A stretch of DNA of 64,000 bases, taken from positions 124,001-188,000 of the forward strand of contig NZ_JAIMJB010000001.1 of NCBI RefSeq assembly GCF_021295345.1, read 5' to 3'. The notes under the pieces are model-generated. The model ran no database searches. It was not told the origin of the DNA and was given only the letters and a program-made list of their open reading frames with translations. Origin of the DNA: Motilimonas eburnea. Lineage in GTDB: Bacteria > Pseudomonadota > Gammaproteobacteria > Enterobacterales > CBDFNC01. The translations under genes and the position numbers were made by a program. Positions 9,515-19,398 of this stretch are shown piece after piece (positions within the stretch are counted from its first letter, which is position 1; each line of letters begins with the position of its first letter).

Positions 9515-10783
9515 ATGACACTGCTTGCACTGGGAATAAACCATAAAACAGCTTCTGTGGCGCTAAGGGAACAACTTGCCTTTGCACCAGATGCGATGGC
9601 GGCTGCCCATCAAAGTGCGCTGGCGTTAGCATCGGTTAATGAGCTGGTGATAGTGTCAACCTGTAACCGCACCGAGATTTATGCCTCCCTTGCGATTGAT
9701 GATGAAGGGGAATTACTTGCTTGGCTTTGTCGCTATCACAATCTAAATAGGGCGACGTTACAGCCCTATCTCTATTGTCATAAACAGCGCGACGCAGCCG
9801 CTCATTTAATTCGAGTGGCTAGCGGTCTTGATTCTTTGGTATTGGGCGAGCCTCAAATTTTAGGGCAAATTAAGCAAGCCTATCAACAAGCGCGCGACGT
9901 GGATTGTGTTTATCGCATCTTAGATAAATTATTTCAGCACAGTTTTGCAGTGGCTAAGCAAATTCGTACTCAAACCGACATCGGTGCCAATGCCGTGTCG
10001 GTTGCTTACGCGGCGGTTAACTTATCTAAACAGATTTTTGCTGAGCTAGCTGAAACGAGCGTGTTATTAATCGGTGCTGGCGAAACCATAGAGTTAGCCG
10101 CCAAGCATTTAGCCGAGCAGCGAGTGGCGAAGATGTTCGTGGCCAATCGTACCCGCGAGCGCGCCGAGGTTTTGGCTTCGCAGTTTAATGCCACCGCGAT
10201 CACCCTGGGTGACATTCCTCATTATTTATCTCAGGCCGACATCGTGATCAGCTCTACCGCTGCGCCACTGCCTATTTTGGGCAAAGGGGCGGTAGAAACG
10301 GCATTAAAGCAACGTAAACATCAGCCCATGCTGTTAGTGGACATTGCCGTGCCGCGTGACATTGAAAGTGAAGTGGCAGAGCTCAATGATGCTTATCTTT
10401 ATACCGTGGATGATTTACAAGGTATCATAGAGCAAAATTTAGAAGCCAGACAAAAGGCTGCGATTGATGCAGAGCGTATTGTTAGGGTTCGTAGTCAAGA
10501 TTTTATGGCATGGTTGGCGTCGCTACGCTCGGTCAATCATATTCGTGAATACCGAGAAAACAGCGAAGCTGTCCGTGATGCCTGTGTACAACGCGCACTG
10601 GCTCAATTGCAACAGGGGGAAGATCCTGGGGCAGTGATTAAAGAATTAGGTTTTAAGTTAACCAATAAGCTGATCCATCAGCCCACCATATCATTAACCG
10701 AGATGGCTCGAAGTGGCCAACAAGACAAGCTAGCAACCTTATGCCAAGGCCTTGGTATAAGTGCTGACCAAGATTTAAATTAA
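9515..10783 (+). CDS. hemA: Glutamyl-tRNA reductase
   Basis: Reduces glutamyl-tRNA to glutamate-1-semialdehyde, the first committed step of C5 haem synthesis. The catalytic Cys is in STCNRTEIY near residue 50. The family signature VLGEPQILGQIKQAY is present, and the NADPH-binding domain shows LLIGAGETIELAAKHL. ATG at 9515 gives MTLLALGINHKTAS, matching the family; an in-frame TTG lies 15 bases upstream. It heads the conserved run hemA-prfA-prmC-sirB2-sirB1-kdsA. Confidence 0.97.
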   Translation: MTLLALGINHKTASVALREQLAFAPDAMAAAHQSALALASVNELVIVSTCNRTEIYASLAIDDEGELLAWLCRYHNLNRATLQPYLYCHKQRDAAAHLIRVASGLDSLVLGEPQILGQIKQAYQQARDVDCVYRILDKLFQHSFAVAKQIRTQTDIGANAVSVAYAAVNLSKQIFAELAETSVLLIGAGETIELAAKHLAEQRVAKMFVANRTRERAEVLASQFNATAITLGDIPHYLSQADIVISSTAAPLPILGKGAVETALKQRKHQPMLLVDIAVPRDIESEVAELNDAYLYTVDDLQGIIEQNLEARQKAAIDAERIVRVRSQDFMAWLASLRSVNHIREYRENSEAVRDACVQRALAQLQQGEDPGAVIKELGFKLTNKLIHQPTISLTEMARSGQQDKLATLCQGLGISADQDLN

Positions 10784-10813
10784 TTTTTTAGAGGGCATCA
10801 GCCCGGAGCAACC

Positions 10814-11905
10814 ATGAAACCGTCCATTATTTCAAAATTGGAAGGCTTGAAAGAGCGTTACGAAGAAGTACAAGCGCTAATGAGCGAGCCCGATGTGATT
10901 TCCAATCAAGATCAATTTCGTGCCTTAAATAAGGAATACTCACAGCTTGAAACGGTGGTTAACTGTTTTGATGCTTATAATCAAGCCGAACTGGATTACG
11001 CATCTGCGCAAGAAATGTTGCAAGATGATGATCCGGATATGCGCGAGATGGCCGAAGAAGAAGTGGCGAATGCTAAAGCGGCATTGGAATCCATGACGAG
11101 CGAGCTGGAAATTCTATTACTGCCAAAAGATCCCAACGACGACAGTGATTGTTACATCGAAATTCGCGCGGGTGCGGGTGGCGATGAAGCGGCGATTTTT
11201 GCTGGCGACTTATTTCGCATGTACAGCAAATATGCCGAGAAACGCGGTTGGCGTGTTAGCGTGGTTAACATGAATGAAAGTGACCAAGGCGGCTATAAAG
11301 AAATCATTGCTAAGATGGAAGGCGAATCCGTTTATGGCGTGATGAAGTTTGAATCGGGTGGCCATCGTGTACAGCGTGTGCCAGAAACGGAATCTCAAGG
11401 TCGTATTCATACTTCGGCTTGTACTGTGGCGGTATTGCCTGAAGTACCGGAATCTGAAGCCATCGACATTAACCCAGCCGATCTTAAAATTGATACTTTT
11501 AGAGCCTCAGGCGCGGGTGGTCAGCACGTCAACAAAACTGATTCGGCAATTCGTATTACCCACTTGCCAACGGGAATGGTGGTGGAGTGTCAAGACCAGC
11601 GCTCACAACATAAAAACCGTGCTCGCGCAATGAGTGTATTGCAATCTCGCTTACAATCTATGGTCGATGATCAACGCCAAGCCGAAGAGCAAAGCATGCG
11701 TCGTAGCCTTGTGGCCAGTGGCGATCGCTCAGAGCGCATTCGCACTTACAACTATCCGCAAGGCCGTGTATCTGATCATCGCATCAACCTAACCATTTAT
11801 CGCTTAAATGAGGTGATGGAAGGGGATCTGAACGCCTTGATTGAGCCTATTTTGCAAGAATACCAAGCCGATCAATTAGCGGCGTTGGCAGAAAATGAAG
11901 GATAA
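10814..11905 (+). CDS. prfA: Peptide chain release factor 1
   Basis: Reads UAA and UAG stop codons and triggers peptide release. The GGQ motif is in [14 protein letters not shown] near residue 235. The stop-codon tripeptide region reads [13 protein letters not shown], fitting the P-x-T form of RF1. The length of 363 is normal. It follows hemA by 30 bases and overlaps prmC by 11 bases. Confidence 0.98.
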   Translation: MKPSIISKLEGLKERYEEVQALMSEPDVISNQDQFRALNKEYSQLETVVNCFDAYNQAELDYASAQEMLQDDDPDMREMAEEEVANAKAALESMTSELEILLLPKDPNDDSDCYIEIRAGAGGDEAAIFAGDLFRMYSKYAEKRGWRVSVVNMNESDQGGYKEIIAKMEGESVYGVMKFESGGHRVQRVPETESQGRIHTSACTVAVLPEVPESEAIDINPADLKIDTFRASGAGGQHVNKTDSAIRITHLPTGMVVECQDQRSQHKNRARAMSVLQSRLQSMVDDQRQAEEQSMRRSLVASGDRSERIRTYNYPQGRVSDHRINLTIYRLNEVMEGDLNALIEPILQEYQADQLAALAENEG

Positions 11906-12746
11906 ATTGCTCACTATCGCTGATGCCCTAGATTGGGCTCGTCAGCAATTGGTGCAATCAGAATCCGCGGCCTTAGATGCGCGGGTGCTGCTGGCTTACA
12001 GTCTCGAGAAGCCAGATAGCTTTTTATTCACTTGGCCTGATAAGGTGTTAACGGATGAGCAACAAGTTCGCTTTCTTGCGTTGATTGCAAGACGTGTTGC
12101 GGGTGAGCCGGTTGCCCATATCACCCAAGTACGCGAGTTTTGGTCATTGCCCTTGAAGGTGAGCCCTGCCACCTTGATCCCGCGCCCCGATACTGAAATA
12201 TTAGTTGAGCAGGTATTACAGCTTGAGTTACCCAAGCTTCATGAGTTTGGCGTGCTTGATTTGGGGACGGGGACGGGGGCGATAGCACTCGCACTGGCCT
12301 CGGAGTGGCCAAATGTATCGGTTATTGGCATTGATATTCAAGGGGATGCGGTTGAATTAGCCCAAACAAATGGCCAAGCGCTGGGGTTGAGTAATGCTAG
12401 CTTCAAGCAGGGCAGTTGGTTTGAGCCGGTGACAGGTCAGCAATTTTCGTTGATCGTCTCGAATCCACCTTATATTGATGAGCAAGACAGGCATTTAAGT
12501 GAAGGCGACGTTAGATTTGAACCGCGTTCGGCTTTGGTGGCAAAAGACCATGGTTTAGCGGATCTGGCATTGATCGCACGTCAAGCGCCTACGTATCTTG
12601 TCGAGCGAGGCTATCTTGTAATGGAACATGGTTATGATCAAGGTGAGGCGGTTCGTACCTTGTTAGTCGAACAAGGCTTCAGTGATGTTCAAACCCTTGC
12701 CGATTATTGCCAAAATGATCGAATTACCCTAGGTAAATGGAGTTAA
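11895..12746 (+). CDS. prmC: Release factor glutamine N5-methyltransferase
   Basis: Methylates the GGQ glutamine of RF1 and RF2. The SAM-binding motif [16 protein letters not shown] starts near residue 120, and the catalytic NPPY is residues 190-193. The RF-binding N-terminal helical domain is intact. The ATG lies inside the end of prfA, which suggests coupled translation of the enzyme and its substrate. Confidence 0.97.
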   Translation: MKDKLLTIADALDWARQQLVQSESAALDARVLLAYSLEKPDSFLFTWPDKVLTDEQQVRFLALIARRVAGEPVAHITQVREFWSLPLKVSPATLIPRPDTEILVEQVLQLELPKLHEFGVLDLGTGTGAIALALASEWPNVSVIGIDIQGDAVELAQTNGQALGLSNASFKQGSWFEPVTGQQFSLIVSNPPYIDEQDRHLSEGDVRFEPRSALVAKDHGLADLALIARQAPTYLVERGYLVMEHGYDQGEAVRTLLVEQGFSDVQTLADYCQNDRITLGKWS

Positions 12747-12751
12747 TTAAT

Positions 12752-13135
12752 ATGTATATGGCATTTAAGCACAGCCACTTTTTGTTTATTGCACTGACGG
12801 TGGTGCTATTTATGGTGCGTTTTGGCTTAGTGATTTATGGTAGCCGTTTAGCGGCGAACAAAGCGCTCATTGGCAGCTACATGGCCTGTTTAACCGGTTT
12901 GGTGTTGACGGGCGTTGGCTTGATCGCGGTGACAGGAATGATGCCTTTTACCTCAGCTCATGTTTGGCTAACGGATAAGGTATTAGCCTTTTTAGCGGTG
13001 CTCTTGCTGCAATATATGGCCCTTAAGGGAGGGCGAACGAAAGTGATAAAAATCTGTGCCTTCATCGGTGCATTGAGTTGGGTCGCCTACATGGCTCATG
13101 TTGCGGTTAAACATCAGGCAATTATTTTGGGGTAG
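12752..13135 (+). CDS. SirB2 family membrane protein
   Basis: A 127-residue integral membrane protein with about four predicted transmembrane helices (for example FLFIALTVVLFMVRFGLVIY and LAFLAVLLLQYMAL). It is recognised as SirB2/YchQ by sequence and by position between prmC and sirB1. I chose ATG at 12752 because GGAG lies 9 bases upstream; the frame extends 15 bases further, overlapping prmC. The biochemical function is unknown. Confidence 0.88.
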   Translation: MYMAFKHSHFLFIALTVVLFMVRFGLVIYGSRLAANKALIGSYMACLTGLVLTGVGLIAVTGMMPFTSAHVWLTDKVLAFLAVLLLQYMALKGGRTKVIKICAFIGALSWVAYMAHVAVKHQAIILG

Positions 13136-13139
13136 TGGG

Positions 13140-13943
13140 GTGACGTTGTTTCAGGACCAAATCACTGAGCTGAGTTTGCTGGATATGGCCTTGCTGATTG
13201 AGCAAGAGCTTGATGAAGTAGAGATGGCGTCGGTCGAGGCTGAGCTAACTTTACTGGAGCAGCAGTTTGATGCGTTTATGGCCGGACATGACTGCAAGCA
13301 GCAACCGATCTGGCAAACTGTGGTTAACTGCTTTTTCAACCATTGGCAGTTTAGTGGTGATTGGCAGCACTTTTTTGAATACCCCAATACGCAATTAAGT
13401 CAGGTAATATTAACGCGCAAAGGGATCCCGCTGAGCTTAGGCATATTGCTACTGCACTTTCTTAAACGGGTGCAAGTTGATGCGCAAGGGATTTGCTTTC
13501 CTGGTCACTTTTTGGTGTCGATTACGCAACAGGGTGAGCGGATCATTCTCGACCCTTTTGATGGCAAGGTGCAAAATAGGCACCAGCTTGAGCTTAAATT
13601 AAGAGGAGCTAAAGGCGATCTCGCTCGGCTATCAGAGCAAGACCTACAAGCTGATACCTTAAAGGATATTATCCGACGCTTACTGCAAACCAAGAAAGGC
13701 GTATTGTTGCGCGAAAATAAGTTAGATCTCGCTTTATGTTGCTCTGACTTATTGCTGCGGTTAGCCCCTGGCGATCCGTTTGAAATCCGCGATCGCGGAT
13801 TTATTTTTCACGAGCTAGACTGCTATAACGTAGCGGTTGATGACTTTAACTATTTTATTGATAAGTGCCCTGATGATCCTTCGATTAGTTTGCTGAAATT
13901 AAAAATAAAGCAAATGGATCCCAAGCAATTAGTGATGCACTAA
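13140..13943 (+). CDS. SirB1 family protein (transglutaminase-like plus TPR)
   Basis: 267 residues, related to E. coli YchA. The N-terminal part is a transglutaminase-like fold with LTRKGIPLSLGILLLHFLKR and GICFPGHFLV; the C-terminal part is a short TPR-like helical region. GTG at 13140, preceded by GGGG and four bases after the sirB2 stop, gives the family length. The upstream frame overlaps sirB2. Whether the transglutaminase-like core is catalytic is not known. Its constant place before kdsA suggests co-transcription more than a known shared pathway. Confidence 0.9.
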   Translation: MTLFQDQITELSLLDMALLIEQELDEVEMASVEAELTLLEQQFDAFMAGHDCKQQPIWQTVVNCFFNHWQFSGDWQHFFEYPNTQLSQVILTRKGIPLSLGILLLHFLKRVQVDAQGICFPGHFLVSITQQGERIILDPFDGKVQNRHQLELKLRGAKGDLARLSEQDLQADTLKDIIRRLLQTKKGVLLRENKLDLALCCSDLLLRLAPGDPFEIRDRGFIFHELDCYNVAVDDFNYFIDKCPDDPSISLLKLKIKQMDPKQLVMH

Positions 13944-14798
<855 letters not shown>

Positions 14799-14819
14799 GG
14801 ACTGAATCAATCAACCCAT

Positions 14820-14846
14820 AAGGTCGCATTCGCGGCCTTTATTTTT
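14820..14846 (+). terminator. Terminator after kdsA
   Basis: The stem AAGGTCGC / GCGGCCTT has loop ATTC and is followed by TATTTTT. It lies 21 bases beyond the kdsA stop and closes the hemA-kdsA run. Confidence 0.85.
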
Positions 14847-14865
14847 GGTTGGTGGAAGTGCAGGC

Positions 14866-15091
14866 AAAAAAAACGCTGCCAGAGGCAGCGCTTAACTGTA
14901 GCTAAACAGAAGAAGATTAAATTACCGGTTCCACCACGTCATAATTTAACCTTTCATAGAATAACCTATGAATGCAAACACAACATTGCAAACCATTAGC
15001 TATAGTAACGTATTTTGTAAAAAGTTTGTTACAAAATACTGGGTAAGAGCCTAGAGAAAAACACTACTTGCTACATATAGCCTTTGTTGCG
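14866..15091 (-). ncRNA. gcvB: GcvB-like regulatory small RNA
   Basis: Read on the reverse strand, this gene lies divergent from gcvA, exactly where E. coli has gcvB. It contains a G/U-rich segment (14995-14971, GCAATGTTGTGTTTGCA) very like the R1 seed region of GcvB. An 11-bp hairpin lies at 15039-15010 and a small hairpin CATAG/CTATG at 14970-14955. The 3' end is a strong terminator (CGCTGCC/GGCAGCG plus eight T, 14890-14866). A possible promoter is TTGTTG-N17-TATATT (15126-15098), which would start the RNA near 15091. In enterics GcvB pairs through Hfq with amino-acid transporter mRNAs. The 5' end is uncertain, and homology is judged by eye. Confidence 0.82.
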
Positions 15092-15172
15092 TAAGGAAAT
15101 ATAGTCTTTCGCTGGTGATACAACAAACGACAATTTATAATATTTGTCATTAGTTTTTCTAATGGATATGCA

Positions 15173-16093
15173 ATGTATAACAGGTTACCACCATTAAAGG
15201 CGCTGAAAACTTTTGAATCGGCTGCTCGCCACCTTAGTTTTACCCGGGCGGCACAAGAGCTGTTTGTTACCCAAGCTGCTGTAAGCCATCAGATAAAAGG
15301 GTTAGAGGAGTATCTTGGGCTAAGGCTATTTCAGCGGCGCAACCGAGCATTGTTGCTGACTGAAGAGGGCCAAAGCTACTTCCTCGATCTCAAGGAAATT
15401 TTTGCCAATTTAAATCATGCCACGGAGAAATTATTAGCCCGTACCGCAACCGGTGCCTTGACGGTGAGCTTACAGCCGAGTTTTGCCATTCAATGGCTGG
15501 TGCCCCGTTTGGTTAAGTTTAGTGAGCAATATCCCGAAATAGACGTGCGTATCAAAGCGGTGGATGCCGATGAAGGCTTACTGCGTGATGGGGTCGATTT
15601 GGCTATTTATTATGGCAAAGGCAATTGGCCAAATTTACGTTGCCATAAGTTACATACTGAATACCTGTTACCTATGTGTTCGCCTGAATTATTGAAAGGG
15701 CCAAAAAAGCTGGAATCACCAGCCGACCTTTGTCGCCATACTTTACTGCATGACACCGCGCGTAAAGATTGGAAAACCTGGATGAAGAAGGTTGGAGTCA
15801 ATGCCGCTAATGTCAATCAAGGCCCTATCTTTAGCCATTCGTCCATGGTGCTTCAAGCCGCTATTCACGGCCAAGGCATTGCTTTAGGGCATAATGTGTT
15901 AGCTAAACCTGAGCTCGATGCCGGCCGCTTGGTTTGCCCTTTTAATGATGTGTTAGAAAGTAAAAAGTGCCATTACTTGGTGTGTGAAGAAAGCCAAGCC
16001 GAGTTAGGTAAAATTGCGGCTTTTCGTGATTGGATGATTAAGCTGGTTGAGCAAGAAGAGCAAGAACTGGTTGGGATTTTGGAGACGCAATAA
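15173..16093 (+). CDS. gcvA: LysR-type regulator GcvA
   Basis: LysR family regulator of glycine cleavage and of gcvB. The N-terminal helix-turn-helix (SFTRAAQELFVTQAAVSHQI) and whole-length similarity to E. coli GcvA are clear, including GALTVSLQPSFAIQWLVPRL, GPIFSHSSMVLQAAIHGQG and SQAELGKIAAFRDWM. The length of 306 matches. The neighbours, a GcvB-like RNA upstream and DUF423 and rlmM downstream, match the E. coli gcvB-gcvA-ygdD-rlmM locus apart from one inserted hydrolase gene. Confidence 0.95.
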   Translation: MYNRLPPLKALKTFESAARHLSFTRAAQELFVTQAAVSHQIKGLEEYLGLRLFQRRNRALLLTEEGQSYFLDLKEIFANLNHATEKLLARTATGALTVSLQPSFAIQWLVPRLVKFSEQYPEIDVRIKAVDADEGLLRDGVDLAIYYGKGNWPNLRCHKLHTEYLLPMCSPELLKGPKKLESPADLCRHTLLHDTARKDWKTWMKKVGVNAANVNQGPIFSHSSMVLQAAIHGQGIALGHNVLAKPELDAGRLVCPFNDVLESKKCHYLVCEESQAELGKIAAFRDWMIKLVEQEEQELVGILETQ

Positions 16094-16094
16094 G

Positions 16095-16730
16095 ATGAGT
16101 GAGTTGAAGATGGAACAAACCTTATTAATTGATGGGGCATCAAGCCACAGTGGACACAGCTTCATTCTCGCCCATGGCGCTGGCGCGGGTATGGACCACC
16201 CATTCATGACACAAATGGCGCAAGGGATAGCCAGTCACGGCATTAAGGTTATTCGGTTTAATTTTCCTTATATGCAGCGCATGTTAGCAGAGCAGCGGCG
16301 TTTACCGCCCAATAAAGCGCCCATCTTGCTTGAGGCCTTTGAACAAGTCATTGCGCAAGTTGCCGATGGTTCGGTGATGATAGGCGGCAAGTCTATGGGC
16401 GGGCGCATGGCCAGTCATTTAATGCATTTACCCCAGGTTAAAGGAGGCGTTTTCTTGGGTTTTCCGTTTCATCCCCCAGGTAAACCAGAGCGACTAAAAG
16501 GGGAGCACTTGGCTGACATCAATAAGCCGTGTTTATTAATTCAAGGTGAGCGTGACACCATGGGCAGCAAAGAGGAAATTGCCCAGTATTCGTTATCCCC
16601 ATTAATTGAAATGGCGTTTTTAACCGATGGCGATCATAGCTTTAAACCCCGTAAGGCCTCGGGCGTGAGCTATCAACAGAATATGGCGCAAGCCATCGAG
16701 TTGACAGCAAAATTTATCTTATCGCGTTAG
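16095..16730 (+). CDS. Alpha/beta hydrolase of the KANL3/Tex30-like family
   Basis: 211 residues with an alpha/beta-hydrolase fold: ILAHGAGAGMDHPFM (oxyanion region), nucleophile elbow GGKSMGGRM, acid region LLIQGERDTMG and histidine region LTDGDHSFKP. The proposed triad Ser-Asp-His is therefore present. ATG at 16095 follows the gcvA stop by one base with GGAG upstream in the gcvA end. A longer frame from 16047 overlaps gcvA. The substrate is unknown. It interrupts the otherwise conserved gcvA-ygdD-rlmM order. Confidence 0.85.
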   Translation: MSELKMEQTLLIDGASSHSGHSFILAHGAGAGMDHPFMTQMAQGIASHGIKVIRFNFPYMQRMLAEQRRLPPNKAPILLEAFEQVIAQVADGSVMIGGKSMGGRMASHLMHLPQVKGGVFLGFPFHPPGKPERLKGEHLADINKPCLLIQGERDTMGSKEEIAQYSLSPLIEMAFLTDGDHSFKPRKASGVSYQQNMAQAIELTAKFILSR

Positions 16731-16739
16731 GAAATAAGC

Positions 16740-17147
16740 ATGGCAATAGAGAATCAAGGCTGGGGCGGACGCTGGCTATTTTTATTAGCTGGGTTATCAG
16801 GAGCCAGTGCGGTGGGACTGGGGGCTTATATCAGCCATGCTCTAACATTATCTGAGCCCCTGGCTGGCTATGTAGCGTTGGCGCTGCAATATCACTTTTA
16901 TCACACCCTGGCGTTACTTGGGTGTGCTTTGTTGACACTTTTTATCCACCAAGAACGCGGTTATCGGTTATCATATTGCGCTGCCACTTGTTTCTTGGCA
17001 GGCATTTTTTTGTTTTGTGGCTCTTTTTATTATTGGGCCCTCACCGGACAAAAGCTGCTTGGCTGGCTAACGCCTGTCGGCGGCATGTGTTTTATTTTAG
17101 GTTGGCTGTGTTTAGCCATGATAGCGTTGAGAGGAAATAAACAATGA
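16740..17147 (+). CDS. DUF423 family inner-membrane protein (YgdD-like)
   Basis: 135-residue membrane protein with four predicted transmembrane segments. The family's GASAVGLGAYISHAL segment near residue 20 and LQYHFYHTLALL near residue 50 are present. It overlaps the start of rlmM by four bases (ATGA), as is usual for ygdD-rlmM. The function is unknown. Confidence 0.92.
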   Translation: MAIENQGWGGRWLFLLAGLSGASAVGLGAYISHALTLSEPLAGYVALALQYHFYHTLALLGCALLTLFIHQERGYRLSYCAATCFLAGIFLFCGSFYYWALTGQKLLGWLTPVGGMCFILGWLCLAMIALRGNKQ

Positions 17148-18277
17148 AGGGCATATTGTTGTATTGTCGCCCCGGTTTTGAAAGTGATTGTGCTGCTGAA
17201 ATTCAAGAGCAAGCTGCCATCCATGACTGCTTCGGCTTTGTCAAAACTCAAAGCCAGTCTGGCTATGTTTATTTTGAATGCTACGATCCTAATCAGGTTG
17301 AGGGGCTGCTCAAAGCGTTAGACTTTTTCCGATTAGTGTTTGCCCGTCAGATGATTGCCGTGACAGCGTTATTAACGGATTTGGACATCAATGATCGCGT
17401 GACGCCGATTGTTGAAGCGGCTAAGCCGTTACCGTTAGGTGGTGATCTTTGGGTTGAAGCACCAGAGGGGGACGAAACTAAGCCACTGTTAACATTTTGT
17501 CGTAAATTCACCGTGCCCCTTAGAGGTGCATTGCGCAAGGCTAACAAATTAACGGCTAAGGAGCAGCCCAAAAAACCGCGTTATCATGTTTGTTTTCTTG
17601 ATAATAAAACGGCTTATGTTGGTTATTCATTAACTTACAACAGCTCTCCCTTTTATATGGGGATTGCACGTTTGAAGTTTCCCAGTGCTGCGCCCAGTCG
17701 TTCAACCCTTAAATTAGATGAAGCCATTCAACTATTTATTCCTAAAGAAGAGCAAGAAACACGGCTTGCGCCAGGTATGAAAGCGGTGGATTTGGGGGCC
17801 TGCCCCGGTGGCTGGACCTATCAATTGGTTCGCCGTGGCTTGTTTGTTGCTGCCGTTGATAATGGCCAAATAGCTCAATCATTAATGGACACGGGCCAGG
17901 TCAAACACTATCCCGATGATGGTTTTAAATTTCAACCTTTTATTCGCAACCTGACTTGGTTGACGGGTAAAAATGAACATGGCCGTAAGGTGCAATATCC
18001 TGAGCATACTCATGTTAACTGGCTGGTGTGTGACATGATTGAAAAGCCCCATCGCGTGGCCAAATTAATGGCTGATTGGCTAGAACAAGCCTATTGTCGC
18101 GAGGCGATTTTCAACCTTAAGCTGCCCATGAAGCGTCGTTACTACGCGGTAAAAGAGTGTTTAGATATGATCATTGCTCGCCTTGGTGAAGATGCATTTG
18201 ATTATCAAGTTAAGCACTTATATCACGATCGAGAAGAAGTGACCGTTCACATTCGTTGGAAAGCTTTTACGCGATAA
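17144..18277 (+). CDS. rlmM: 23S rRNA C2498 2'-O-methyltransferase RlmM
   Basis: SAM-dependent ribose methyltransferase of 23S rRNA position 2498. An N-terminal THUMP-like domain precedes a Rossmann domain with VDLGACPGGWTYQLV. The DGFKFQP, CDMIEKP and FNLKLPMKRRY segments hold the catalytic region, and YHDREEVTVHIR is at the C-terminus. At 377 residues it is slightly longer than the E. coli protein. Start codon coupled to the preceding DUF423 gene. Confidence 0.97.
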   Translation: MKGILLYCRPGFESDCAAEIQEQAAIHDCFGFVKTQSQSGYVYFECYDPNQVEGLLKALDFFRLVFARQMIAVTALLTDLDINDRVTPIVEAAKPLPLGGDLWVEAPEGDETKPLLTFCRKFTVPLRGALRKANKLTAKEQPKKPRYHVCFLDNKTAYVGYSLTYNSSPFYMGIARLKFPSAAPSRSTLKLDEAIQLFIPKEEQETRLAPGMKAVDLGACPGGWTYQLVRRGLFVAAVDNGQIAQSLMDTGQVKHYPDDGFKFQPFIRNLTWLTGKNEHGRKVQYPEHTHVNWLVCDMIEKPHRVAKLMADWLEQAYCREAIFNLKLPMKRRYYAVKECLDMIIARLGEDAFDYQVKHLYHDREEVTVHIRWKAFTR

Positions 18278-18323
18278 CTCGGTGGGGTGACTGATGTTCG
18301 GGGGAGTCCGTTCCCCTGAATAA

Positions 18324-19235
18324 TTATAAGCGCTCTAGGATAGCTTGAGTAAAATCCGTTCCACTATGATGACCGCCGAAGGCGCAGGTAAGGCGATCGT
18401 CAAAGGCGATGGTTTGGGTCAAGGCATTGAACATGGCTTCTGCTTCATTTTCTTTACCAAGGTATTCAAGTAAGTTGACCGACGCTAACATCAACGCAGC
18501 CGGATCGTCTTCCAGCTGAAGCTGGTTGGTTAACTCAAGGGCGCAAAAAATGGCGCCTTGCTCACCGAAATACGATTTCGCACATAGGCGCTTAGCAATT
18601 TGCTTACCACAAACTTGGTTTTTGATGATTTTTCCAAACAACTTGTGGGTGATAATAAAGTTATAGCGCTCGGCATCGCTGGCTAGGTGTAAACTGACTT
18701 CATCGATACTGCTAAACTGCACTTGGAGCTCGGGAAAGTCTTGTTTGGCTGTGCGCGCGATGACATCAAGCAATACCGAATCATGTTCGTTTTCATCTAC
18801 CACAGTGACGATACGCTTTTGCTTTGACTGGGCAGCCTCTAAAGCTTGCTGGGCAAACTGTTGATAATGCAACTCTAGGCTGAGTCCACTGGCTTTGGTT
18901 AGATCAAACACGAGGTTTATTTCCTGCACAGGCTGAAACGGGCTGCTGGGGAAATGAAGAATGTAATAGCATTGTGTCGTTAAGCCTAAAGGCAAATGTA
19001 ATTGGCTTCGTAATTTTGCTTCTTCTAACGATTCTTCTTTTAAAGGTCCGATCAACGCAATTTGATTGTCTATTATTAGATCGCAGCTTTGCTCTAAATC
19101 CTCTGGCGTATGGGGATAGGGCGCCAGTTGCAATATGATACCTGCCCCCAGTTTATCTAAAGCTTGAACTATCCCTTGAGTCATGGATTCGTCTTGATGT
19201 CGGCTTGGCAAGAGGGCGATGCGTTCAAATGTCAT
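18324..19235 (-). CDS. Degenerate isocitrate/isopropylmalate dehydrogenase-fold protein
   Basis: 303 residues that I align by eye to the whole length of decarboxylating beta-hydroxyacid dehydrogenases. VTVVDENE (143-150) fits the VDKANV strand, and IDEVSLHLASDAERYNFIITHKLFGKII (178-204) fits the VDAMAM...FDVVVTGNIFGDIL region. DDPAALMLASVNLLEYLG fits NPTAAILSAAMML, and the C-terminus TDFTQAILERL fits TEAFTATVLRHL. Catalytic Lys is replaced by Glu148, and two of three metal-binding Asp by Lys202 and Asn206; Asp178 remains. The GDGIG start motif is also lost. It is probably not a dehydrogenase. It is a single gene between rlmM (convergent) and xni. Confidence 0.7.
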   Translation of the reverse strand: MTFERIALLPSRHQDESMTQGIVQALDKLGAGIILQLAPYPHTPEDLEQSCDLIIDNQIALIGPLKEESLEEAKLRSQLHLPLGLTTQCYYILHFPSSPFQPVQEINLVFDLTKASGLSLELHYQQFAQQALEAAQSKQKRIVTVVDENEHDSVLLDVIARTAKQDFPELQVQFSSIDEVSLHLASDAERYNFIITHKLFGKIIKNQVCGKQIAKRLCAKSYFGEQGAIFCALELTNQLQLEDDPAALMLASVNLLEYLGKENEAEAMFNALTQTIAFDDRLTCAFGGHHSGTDFTQAILERL

Positions 19236-19371
19236 AGTTAACCTTACTGTAATGTGAGAGCTAACAAGATAAAAAAAGTTAAAAAGTGTGCGCTATCGAT
19301 ATTGAGTGAGATAGCAAGCTTAGCAGTGGCTTATTGATTCTTATTATTATCGGTTCAGAGTAGCAGATAAA

Positions 19372-19398
19372 AATCAATTAATCTTTTACTAATTGATT
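19372..19398 (-). terminator. Weak AT-rich terminator after xni
   Basis: The reverse strand has stem AATCAATTA / TAATTGATT around a 9-base loop, followed by TTTTTATC. It includes the last codons and stop of xni. The stem is AT-rich, so this is a tentative call. Confidence 0.4.

Noticed and set aside
9387-9632. N-terminal extension of LolB by 82 residues
   Set aside because: It would bury the lipobox in the middle of the protein and overlap hemA; TTG at 9386 with AAGGGG gives a proper lipoprotein signal.
11349-11633. 94-codon plus-strand frame inside prfA
   Set aside because: Out-of-frame shadow of release factor 1, covering the GGQ region.
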